DNA of 8,650 nt from Nostoc sp. CHAB 5834 (lineage in GTDB: Bacteria; Cyanobacteriota; Cyanobacteriia; Cyanobacteriales; Nostocaceae), in the NCBI GenBank assembly GCA_020829485.1, contig JAIVFU010000210.1, positions 1 to 8,650 of the forward strand, read 5' to 3'. Below the pieces are notes generated by a model. It did not search any database and had not been told where the DNA came from. It worked only from the letters and a program-made list of their open reading frames with translations. The translations under genes were made by a program, and so were the position numbers. This document shows positions 1 to 5,418 of the stretch, one piece after another. How positions within the stretch are numbered: the first letter of the stretch is position 1; every line of letters begins with the position of its first letter.

Positions 1-2
1 TC

Positions 3-602
3 GCTATACATTGTGCTGCTCACGTCAAAGCAATTCTTGGGTTTACTATTCCCCTAGACTGTAAACCTATTTGGTTGCTGGCCACAATGCTAGAGCAGCT
101 GGGGCTAAAGTTGACTTTCCGCAAGCAGGGCAAGCGCGGTCAACAGGTGAAACTTTTCTCTTTATCTAAAGAGGAATTAGAATTTGCAATGCATGTAATT
201 GCTCATCGCGTAGAAAAGCGTAATCAAAAAGAAAATCGAACCTATTATGCCCCCCAAACCCCTGCTGTGTACAGTGTAAACCCTAATCAGCAGCCCGTAT
301 CCGTCCCCCCCCCTGATGCTATAGGGAACTCCCATTGCCAAGGGGAGGATACTACCGAATTTGAGTCGCCTCCGACCGATCGCATTACCCTACTCCACTG
401 CGTAGAAATACTTCGCTCTGGTATTAAGCAGGGGGTTGACGCGATTAAAGGCATCCTTAAGCGATGGGTTGAGGATTTGCGCTGGGAGACGGTGCTGGAA
501 CTTGAAGCGATCGCTCCTGATGAACTGCGACTTGTGGAATCTCAAGTTCCTGAATTTTATGCCTTGCTGAATGAAGAGGTATTGCCAATGGAGTTCTCCT
601 AA
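3..602 (+). CDS. C-terminal part of putative plasmid replication protein (CyRepA1-like), 5' truncated
   Basis: The reading frame is open from the first bases of the window to the TAA at 600-602, so the gene starts upstream. The visible 199 residues begin with a basic segment containing PIWLLATMLEQLGLKL, then FRKQGKRGQQVKLFSLSKEE, which closely resembles the end of cyanobacterial plasmid replication proteins as I remember them (CyRepA1 type, usually more than 900 aa). A proline- and polar-rich linker follows (roughly 70-120 of the visible part), then an acidic helical tail rich in Leu and Glu. The catalytic and helicase-like parts would lie upstream and cannot be judged. A TTG at 75 and an ATG at 87 are in frame but internal to conserved sequence, so I do not treat them as starts. 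It contains a C9 tract (305-313) and a HIP1 site (507-514). It is convergent with the recombinase gene. The family call is from memory; being a truncated CDS is certain. Confidence 0.75.
   Translation, partial: AIHCAAHVKAILGFTIPLDCKPIWLLATMLEQLGLKLTFRKQGKRGQQVKLFSLSKEELEFAMHVIAHRVEKRNQKENRTYYAPQTPAVYSVNPNQQPVSVPPPDAIGNSHCQGEDTTEFESPPTDRITLLHCVEILRSGIKQGVDAIKGILKRWVEDLRWETVLELEAIAPDELRLVESQVPEFYALLNEEVLPMEFS
507..514. repeat. HIP1 octamer GCGATCGC
   Basis: Perfect HIP1 palindrome inside the replication-gene tail. HIP1 is strongly over-represented in many cyanobacterial genomes, so it supports a cyanobacterial host. A near match (CCGATCGC) lies about 130 bp upstream. Confidence 0.85.
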
Positions 603-704
603 ACTTTCGTCATAACTCACCGCATCATTGAAGCAATTCCTACTTTTGCCTTCAGCAATTGCGCTGATGCTGCTTTGCTAAATCGATTTTTTGGTAAAAT
701 GGGG

Positions 705-1559
705 TTAAGAGCTTTCATGCACTGAATTATCGGTCACTTCGACTAACTTGGGTTTCCCGAAGTAGTCTTCATCAACCGGAGCAAGTAGCGCTAAAGATGA
801 TACCGCTCCCAATATTTGATCTTCTCTCACCTCCAGGTACTTGTATAGCTCGTCCAAGGTGCGATGCCCAGAGATTTCCTGAATCACTCTTAAGGGAATT
901 CCGGCATTACTCATTGAGGTGAGTGCTGTGCGCCGAAAGCTGTGAGAGCTTACGCCTTCAACTCCTACTTTTTTGCAAGCGACTCGCAATATCCACAGTG
1001 CCGAATCTCGGTGCAGGTGGTTATTGGCTCTTGAGTGGTCAGCATTTCCAGGGAACAACCAAGGAGAATCATCACGCGGTTTATATGCTTGCAACCTGAC
1101 TCGCAATTCTTGAATTACCGGGATGGCACGGGTAGCCAGTTTCCCTTTTGTGTTACCTTTGCGAAAGATGATTTTGGCTCTGACTTTTCCTTTGGCATCA
1201 TATACGTCCCGCTTAAGCAACGTCACTGCTTCGTTCACCCGACACGCTGTGTAAAGCATCACCGCAAACAGCGCTTTGTCTCGCAGTGAATCTACCCCCT
1301 GCGAGAACAGAAGTTGGATTTCCTGCAAAGACAGAATCTTTGCTCGACCATGCCTATCAATTTTCAAGGTTGCTGCCCCATCAACACCCCGCCCTGTTCT
1401 TATTATCCCAGTCCACGAGACAGGTTTTGCCAGAGGTGCAATTTTCGCAGCTATGGCCCGGCCCTTACCAGTAATAAAATGCCCAGCCGGATCAATAATA
1501 TTTTTGGCAAAATCGAGGTATTTAGGCGCTTTCGCCTTGAGGGTGAAAGCTAGGCTCAT
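705..1559 (-). CDS. Tyrosine site-specific recombinase/integrase
   Basis: A 284-aa protein with a complete tyrosine-recombinase catalytic domain (about residues 75-260). Visible catalytic residues are R107 (in TACRVNEAV), a lysine in the basic beta-hairpin (K137 or K140, KGNTKGK), H206 and R209 (HSFRRT), H232 (SGHRT) and the nucleophile Y241 (YKYLEV), spaced as in the family. Such enzymes cut and rejoin DNA through a 3'-phosphotyrosine; on plasmids they resolve multimers or move cassettes. The N-terminus is odd: only about 75 residues precede the catalytic domain, and they do not look like the usual four-helix core-binding domain. An in-frame TAA lies three codons before the ATG, so this start is the earliest possible. 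An AGGAG lies about 19 nt upstream, too far to be a standard ribosome site. It faces the replication gene tail to tail, separated by about 100 bp. Its crossover site was not identified. Confidence 0.88.
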   Translation of the reverse strand: MSLAFTLKAKAPKYLDFAKNIIDPAGHFITGKGRAIAAKIAPLAKPVSWTGIIRTGRGVDGAATLKIDRHGRAKILSLQEIQLLFSQGVDSLRDKALFAVMLYTACRVNEAVTLLKRDVYDAKGKVRAKIIFRKGNTKGKLATRAIPVIQELRVRLQAYKPRDDSPWLFPGNADHSRANNHLHRDSALWILRVACKKVGVEGVSSHSFRRTALTSMSNAGIPLRVIQEISGHRTLDELYKYLEVREDQILGAVSSLALLAPVDEDYFGKPKLVEVTDNSVHESS

Positions 1560-1872
1560 AGCATTTTATTTCTTGGATCTCCTTATGCAGATGAGCAGTA
1601 TGGGTATTTTCAGGAAGTAGCGTAATTACTGAGGATATTTAATACTAAATATTTGGCGAAGATGGTTGATGCTGGAATTGCTACGGGGTGATATTTATAT
1701 TTATTTGCAATCGCCAATGGTAGCCGTTGGCAGTAGCATCTCTTCATAAAAGCCATCGCTTGAAGAATGCGCTGACACATTTGGCGATGATAGCATCAAG
1801 GTAATTCATCATGACAAATTACACGATTTAATAAGCGTGGACAGTCTAAGTTTACCTAGATGATATGCGAAC
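1560..1872. other. Divergent intergenic region between recombinase and RHH/HTH gene, with short repeats
   Basis: This 313-bp non-coding stretch lies between divergently transcribed genes and must hold both promoters. It carries a motif like TTTGGCGAWGAT at 1652-1663 and 1780-1791, and an inverted copy of its core (TCGCCAA, 1711-1717). It also has a bulged hairpin at 1736-1770 (TCTTCA/TGAAGA plus GCAT/ATGC arms). A TGGACA at 1838-1843 lies 17 bp before a weak TGATAT at 1861-1866; if that is a promoter, transcription would start at or near the ATG at 1873. No convincing ORF is present. Confidence 0.5.
1652..1791. repeat. TTTGGCGAWGAT direct repeats with an inverted core copy
   Basis: Copies at 1652-1663 (TTTGGCGAAGAT) and 1780-1791 (TTTGGCGATGAT) differ at one position, and the complementary core TCGCCAA occurs at 1711-1717. 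They sit upstream of a DNA-binding-protein gene and beside a recombinase gene. They could be operator sites or recombinase arm sites. Three short copies are suggestive only. Confidence 0.35.
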
Positions 1873-2568
1873 ATGAGCAATACAGGGCGTAAAAAAAAAT
1901 TAGCATCTTTCAACTGTGACCAAAGGAAGTGGGAGCAGTTTATCGCCTGTTGCAACTCAAAAGGCACAACAGCAACAGCCACGCTGCTCGAATTTATCGA
2001 TCTCTACTTAGACGATTCCCAAGATAAGGCTGATGCAATAGGTGGTAATAATTTAGACCAACGCCTAGACTCAAAGATTAAGGCAAGTGTAGATAAGTAC
2101 TTAGTTGCTAGTAACAATAGTAACAGTATTCCTACCAATGAAACGATAAGAGCTATTTGCAAAAGACTTGATAAGCTCGAGTCAGAGTTTTTAAATGAAT
2201 CTAATAGCAACCAAACCACAGCAATTGATAATCTTGCCAATTTATCACAAAAAGTGGAGAGAATGGCAGATCGAATGACACAGTTGGCTGAGGCGATTAT
2301 TAAAATTCAAGACTATCTCAACAACCAACAAAAGCGGGGACAGAAATCGTACTACAATAATTCATCATTCAAAGTGCATACTCCCCGAATGCAACCATTA
2401 ACCGAAGAAGGTTTGGCTTCAAGACTTGGTGTAAGTGAGGAAACTGTACGCAAGGAGCGAATTAAACTCCCCCCACCGCTTTTTGTAGCATGGTGTAAGG
2501 GCAAAGATAGATCAGGTATTGGGTGGGAATTTAACGAAAATACGGGATTATATCAGCCGGCAAGTTAG
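1873..2568 (+). CDS. Putative DNA-binding protein: RHH-like N-terminus, coiled coil, C-terminal HTH
   Basis: A 231-aa soluble protein with three parts. Residues 1-48 are basic then strand-helix-helix-like (FNCDQRKWEQFIACC, then TATATLLEFIDLYL), typical of ribbon-helix-helix plasmid proteins. Residues about 95-155 have heptad-like hydrophobics and should form a coiled coil. Residues 176-199 (TEEGLASRLGVSEETVRKER) are a clear helix-turn-helix, followed by a tail (FVAWCKGKDRSGIGWEF) of a kind I recall from other cyanobacterial plasmid proteins with the pattern W-x-K-x-KD-x-x-GI-x-W. Two DNA-binding ends joined by a coiled coil suggest a DNA-bridging or regulatory role, for example replication control or partition; this is inference. 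There is no ribosome-binding site before the ATG. Codons 7-9 are a nine-adenine run (KKK), where slippage is possible. It is convergent with the 77-aa gene. Confidence 0.75.
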   Translation: MSNTGRKKKLASFNCDQRKWEQFIACCNSKGTTATATLLEFIDLYLDDSQDKADAIGGNNLDQRLDSKIKASVDKYLVASNNSNSIPTNETIRAICKRLDKLESEFLNESNSNQTTAIDNLANLSQKVERMADRMTQLAEAIIKIQDYLNNQQKRGQKSYYNNSSFKVHTPRMQPLTEEGLASRLGVSEETVRKERIKLPPPLFVAWCKGKDRSGIGWEFNENTGLYQPAS

Positions 2569-2637
2569 TATTTTGATTAATTTCAACTTGTCGCGGCGAA
2601 TGTGCGCTCTGCTGTTGCTGTTGCCAATTTTAATTTT

Positions 2638-2871
2638 TTAAAATGTGATTATTTCACAACCTTCAAGCAATTCGTCATAAACAGTTAGTTGTTGTGTTTT
2701 TAAGTGATTTGGTAGTGAATCATCATCAAAGGTCAAAGTAACAATATGAGCATTTTTGAGACTAAGAGATGATTTGCTGATATGGGTTATTGCCGCACTC
2801 ATACCGCTTCGAGTACCGATTAGATACTTCACCGATTGCCCGATCTTTAACTGTGTTGCTGGAATAGCCAT
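2638..2871 (-). CDS. Small hypothetical protein (77 aa), possible beta-barrel
   Basis: A short protein I do not recognise. Alternating hydrophobic and polar stretches (LKIGQSVKYLIG, SAAITHISKSSLSL, HIVTLTFDD, QLTVYDEL) suggest a small all-beta fold of SH3/KOW-like type. There is no signal peptide or membrane helix. The ATG at 2871-2869 has no evident ribosome site. It starts 18 bp after the end of the frameshifted minus-strand ORF at 2890-3055, and probably belongs to one transcript with that and the 348-aa winged-helix gene. The coherent protein-like composition and operon position favour a real gene; the function is unknown. Confidence 0.5.
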   Translation of the reverse strand: MAIPATQLKIGQSVKYLIGTRSGMSAAITHISKSSLSLKNAHIVTLTFDDDSLPNHLKTQQLTVYDELLEGCEIITF

Positions 2872-2919
2872 AAATGTTAAAAGTGGAAGTTAAGCAGTAG
2901 TCTGGTTGGATGCTCCAGA

Positions 2920-2933
2920 CTCAAGCGCTTGAG
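2920..2933. repeat. 14-bp perfect palindrome CTCAAGCGCTTGAG
   Basis: A perfect palindrome directly following a 7-bp stem-loop (AGTCTGG 2899-2905 / CCAGACT 2915-2921) and followed by a 5-bp GC-rich stem (GGGCG 2937-2941 / CGCCC 2952-2956). It could be a protein site or part of an RNA structure. It overlaps the minus-strand short ORF. Confidence 0.4.
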
Positions 2934-3006
2934 CCTGGGCGATGGCGTAACCGCCCTTTCCGGTGGTGATCGCTAAATATTGCTTTTTATTTTGGTATTT
3001 CTCTTT

Positions 3007-3033
3007 AGCCTCAGCTTTTGTTGAGGCTTTTTA
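3007..3033 (+). terminator. Candidate rho-independent terminator, plus strand
   Basis: A 7-bp perfect stem AGCCTCA (3007-3013) / TGAGGCT (3022-3028) with an 8-nt loop is followed by a T-run (3028-3032). The orientation fits plus-strand transcripts only. No plus-strand gene lies immediately upstream; the nearest ends at 2568. It may stop read-through or end a non-coding transcript. The same bases lie within the minus-strand frameshifted ORF, which lowers confidence. Confidence 0.4.
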
Positions 3034-3090
3034 TTGTTGAGAGAGATCGTGCCATTGCTTGATGAACAATATTTAAGATAACAATCGTTT

Positions 3091-4137
3091 CTACTTGTTG
3101 AGCAACTCTAAGTCCCAGGTATAAAAACCAATCTGCTCAGGAACCCTAGTGAATCGCCCTGTGCGATAACCCCGTGATAACTCATTCAATACCTTGTTTT
3201 TCACTTCTCTAATCTCAGTCGCAGTGAGTTCGCCATAGATTCCATTGGTAATTTCTGAAACCCCGAAAACTTTACCGGAATTATTTTCTAGAAAAGTTGT
3301 TAGTGCATCAATTAAAAACTGACCCTGAAATTCTTCGAGCATTGGTATGTCTTTGGGCTGCGGCGACAAAACTTGTTTCTTATTTTTGCCTTTGACTCTG
3401 GTGGACGAATTTTTCGTCTCCAGTTTTGGTAGCAAAGTTAAAGAGAGAGTATAACATCCCGGTTTAGTAGGGACACTGAACCATTTGTTAGTTTCCTTGC
3501 CATGAGTGAGGGATGATTGAACTCTGCCTTTGATGAGCTTGAAGGCATGTGGCTCTAACTCCCCATAGAGCATTTTGACAATAAAATCGATGTGAACAAT
3601 TGTGCCAATGTGTTCTGCCAAAACCTGCTCAATAGCTTCCGGGCGAGACAGGGATTGGAAAATAGGCAGCATGGCCGTCTCGGTTCCAGAGAGCGATCGC
3701 TGTTGAGTTGATGTTTCTATCGGTGGCTCTAGGAGGAATAGACTATCTGTAGTTGCATCAGATTCTTCACCTGACCAAGCTTGTATAAGTGTGAATATGT
3801 TTTGTTGAGTGGAGTCAAGCAATTGGGTTGCGACTGTTGATGTATCCTGTGAATCGTCTAATAAAGGATGGGTAATAGGTTCAACATCGTCATCAGCAAA
3901 TTCCTCACTTAGGAATAAAAAGTTTTTTCCCTTTTCAGAGGTGAACTCTTCATTATCATTATCCACCTCCTCAGTCAAAGGCCAGTTAGATAATAGAGCT
4001 TCTACATGAGTGAGATTGGCTTTGGCTAAGGTATATAATTTTTCGTATTCTTCTGCAAGAGGTGCGTAGTAATCTCGCAATGCTAATAATGACTCGATTG
4101 CTTTTTGGGGAGGTGATAAAGGAAAGGGGCTATTCAT
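3091..4137 (-). CDS. Tandem winged-helix-like protein (HARE-HTH-like repeats)
   Basis: A 348-aa protein starting at the ATG 4137-4135; a TTG one codon earlier is possible but less likely. Residues about 10-50 form a charged helical segment, 55-160 an acidic, Ser/Thr-rich linker. Two homologous domains follow, at about 164-234 and 274-344. Each has a helix ending in YGEL (191-194 and 301-304), a basic helix, then an F-x-x-VP...G-x-YT wing (from 220 and 329). The collinear spacing of about 110 residues shows an internal duplication. The pattern resembles HARE-HTH/winged-helix domains that bind DNA, but no exact family is recognised. A DNA-binding regulator or adaptor is inferred. A 9-bp inverted repeat lies 12 bp before the start, suggesting autoregulation. 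No ribosome site is visible. It contains a HIP1 site at 3693-3700. Confidence 0.72.
   Translation of the reverse strand: MNSPFPLSPPQKAIESLLALRDYYAPLAEEYEKLYTLAKANLTHVEALLSNWPLTEEVDNDNEEFTSEKGKNFLFLSEEFADDDVEPITHPLLDDSQDTSTVATQLLDSTQQNIFTLIQAWSGEESDATTDSLFLLEPPIETSTQQRSLSGTETAMLPIFQSLSRPEAIEQVLAEHIGTIVHIDFIVKMLYGELEPHAFKLIKGRVQSSLTHGKETNKWFSVPTKPGCYTLSLTLLPKLETKNSSTRVKGKNKKQVLSPQPKDIPMLEEFQGQFLIDALTTFLENNSGKVFGVSEITNGIYGELTATEIREVKNKVLNELSRGYRTGRFTRVPEQIGFYTWDLELLNK
3693..3700. repeat. HIP1 octamer GCGATCGC
   Basis: Second perfect HIP1 palindrome, inside the tandem winged-helix gene. None was seen in the right-hand operon (5400-8650). Confidence 0.85.
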
Positions 4138-4149
4138 CAAGTTTGGAGT

Positions 4150-4179
4150 TAACTATACCTTGCGACACTCGTATAGTTA
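4150..4179. promoter_or_regulatory. Candidate operator: 9-bp inverted repeat
   Basis: Perfect arms TAACTATAC (4150-4158) and GTATAGTTA (4171-4179) are separated by 12 nt, giving half-site centres 21 bp apart (two helical turns). The repeat begins 12 bp upstream of the ATG of the tandem winged-helix gene, where a dimeric or two-domain DNA-binding protein could repress. Autoregulation is inference; alternatively the hairpin could act in the 5' leader of the mRNA. Confidence 0.5.
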
Positions 4180-4283
4180 TGAAACGACATCGAGTGAATT
4201 GGAAAAGAATTGACAGTTTCACATCTATTGTAAAGTATTTGAGCAAGTGATTCATACTATAAGAGGATCGCGCTACCCAAAAA

Positions 4284-4328
4284 GCAATCGAGTGCATTCC
4301 CCCTTAGTGTTATGGGAGAACTGCACTC
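4284..4328 (-). terminator. Probable terminator of the lipoprotein gene
   Basis: An imperfect 13-bp stem has outer arms GAGTGCA (4290-4296) and TGCACTC (4322-4328), then TTC/GAA and CCC/GGG pairs interrupted by one bulge and one mismatch, with a 10-nt loop (4304-4313). Reading on the minus strand, it begins 33 nt after the lipoprotein stop codon and is followed by GATTGCTTTTT. The T-run starts about seven bases after the stem, so termination may be imperfect. Confidence 0.45.
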
Positions 4329-4360
4329 ATCGAATTTTACTTATTTAAGCAGTTGTGAAT

Positions 4361-5014
4361 TTATAAGCTTTTCCATTTTTCAAGGGTGAGACAAGGTTGT
4401 AAAGCAGTACTCGGCATAAATCCACTGGAAGAAACACCGAAATTGTTTAAAGATGCAATTTCGTTTTCGGCATTGTCAATGGCTACTCCTATAGCTTTGG
4501 TTTTATCTTCTGGGGAAAGTTTATCAATTTTAGCGCTGTCAGGATTCGGAAGGGTAGAACCTTTTTTGAGTGAAAATTCGTGTATTTTGTAAAACTTATC
4601 TCCTCCTTCGGGTTTACCCAATAAGAGACAACCTTTAGATTTGACGAACAAACCAACACTCTGCATATTGGGACTGAAATGACGCTTAGTGACAAACTTC
4701 ACCTTTTGAACAGGCCCCCAAACAAGGACGGCTTCAGAAAAACCAATAGATCGGACATCTCGACTTTCGTTACAGCCGTTGTTGTATCGATCGAGAAACC
4801 CGTCACTACAAACTTTCCAATTGACTTTGTATAAATCAGGAGTACTGTCAACAAACTCTTTGATTTCAGTTGCTTCTGCTTTTTGCTTTGCTGCAATCAG
4901 TTCAAGTTCTGTAACGCGTGCAATCTGTTCAGGCGTTTTACTCTGGCAAGAGATGATACCACCACTGACGAGCAAAGCTAAACTAATGGCAATTTGTGAA
5001 GTTTTGAAAATCAT
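4361..5014 (-). CDS. Predicted lipoprotein (217 aa), function unknown
   Basis: The N-terminus is a typical lipoprotein signal: K4, a hydrophobic stretch I8-V16, and a lipobox I20-I21-S22-C23, so signal peptidase II should cleave before C23 and the cysteine be lipidated. The mature protein begins with a helical, charged segment (about 27-55), then a globular part with four further cysteines (C69, C81, C129, C208) that could form two disulfides in the periplasm. It contains a short beta-rich core (VLVWGPVQKVKFVTKRHF). I do not recognise the family. The ATG at 5014 is preceded by GAGAG at a suitable distance. It is transcribed alone: a terminator follows and a long non-coding stretch precedes it. 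Its role on the plasmid is unclear. Confidence 0.7.
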   Translation of the reverse strand: MIFKTSQIAISLALLVSGGIISCQSKTPEQIARVTELELIAAKQKAEATEIKEFVDSTPDLYKVNWKVCSDGFLDRYNNGCNESRDVRSIGFSEAVLVWGPVQKVKFVTKRHFSPNMQSVGLFVKSKGCLLLGKPEGGDKFYKIHEFSLKKGSTLPNPDSAKIDKLSPEDKTKAIGVAIDNAENEIASLNNFGVSSSGFMPSTALQPCLTLEKWKSL

Positions 5015-5418
5015 ATTACTCTCAGTTGATAGCTAAGAATTTATTTCAGATAAAGCTGATATTAGAAGAGATAGATTTAGCCGATTTTAGAAAAATAATT
5101 TTCTGGTTTTCATCAAATAAAAGTAGCTAAATCTGATATGGAATAATATATAGTAATTCGATTTCAAATAGCAAGATAAAAACAGGAATAAACTATTAAA
5201 AAGCTTAAAGTTTTCCGGGAATTTACTGTTATTCAGATTGGCGAGTGATTTTGTAATAGAATGTCAAAAAAAGCAATAGCCAAAAGTACGATATTTTTTT
5301 AGACTTCAAGCGATTCCTTTAAAGTGTCGTAATATGCCATAGTATCTAACGTATCTTCTTATGGTTAAAGGCTAGCTTTTGGAATAAGAGTCAGGAGAAC
5401 AAAAAAGTTAGTGGAGAA
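5015..5418. other. AT-rich divergent intergenic region (404 bp)
   Basis: No ORF of note. It separates the minus-strand lipoprotein gene from the plus-strand operon and should hold both promoters, but no convincing -35/-10 pair stands out. Visible elements are a 9-bp inverted repeat AGATTTAGC (5073-5081) / GCTAAATCT (5126-5134), two CTGATAT copies (5056-5062, 5133-5139), and GTATCT repeated at 9-bp spacing (5342-5347, 5351-5356). An AGGAG at 5393-5397 lies 21 nt before the BRO-N start. Confidence 0.5.

Larger units (their letters stand above)
2890..3055 (-). pseudogene. Short gene apparently split by a +1 frameshift at an A5 run
   Basis: On the minus strand an ATG at 3055-3053 opens a frame MARSLSTIK that stops after 14 codons. 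Skipping one A in the AAAAA run (3028-3032 on the plus strand) joins it to another open frame ending with TAA at 2890-2892. That frame has protein-like composition, with a charged helix (KAEAKEKYQNKKQYL) then ITTGKGGYAIAQAQALES. The second frame has no ATG, GTG or TTG of its own. The fused product would be about 54 aa. It sits 35 bp downstream of the 348-aa gene and 18 bp before the 77-aa gene, all on the minus strand. It may be a frameshift mutation, a homopolymer sequencing error or, less likely, recoding. Alternatively this is non-coding DNA with stem-loops. I recognise no family. Confidence 0.4.

Noticed and set aside
390..620. Minus-strand open frame opposite the replication-gene tail
   Set aside because: It lies opposite a recognisable coding sequence and has no start signal or motif.
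1035..1620. Plus-strand open frames opposite the recombinase gene
   Set aside because: They are antisense shadows of a gene with intact catalytic motifs, and their products are low in protein-like pattern.
2004..2240. Minus-strand frame with hydrophobic, membrane-like runs
   Set aside because: The Leu runs are the complement of the Asn/Ser-rich coding of the 231-aa protein.
2890..3055. Classical -1 frameshift at TAAAAAG
   Set aside because: A -1 shift leads into a frame that stops before joining the protein-like segment; only +1 (or -2) fits.
4211..4236. TTGACA followed by TAAAGT on the plus strand
   Set aside because: The spacing is short, the second box is poor, and no plus-strand gene lies downstream.
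5211..5400. Candidate sigma70-type promoters (TGTAAT, TAGTAT boxes) before the BRO-N operon
   Set aside because: Each has a poor -35 or wrong spacing, and such boxes are expected by chance in AT-rich DNA.
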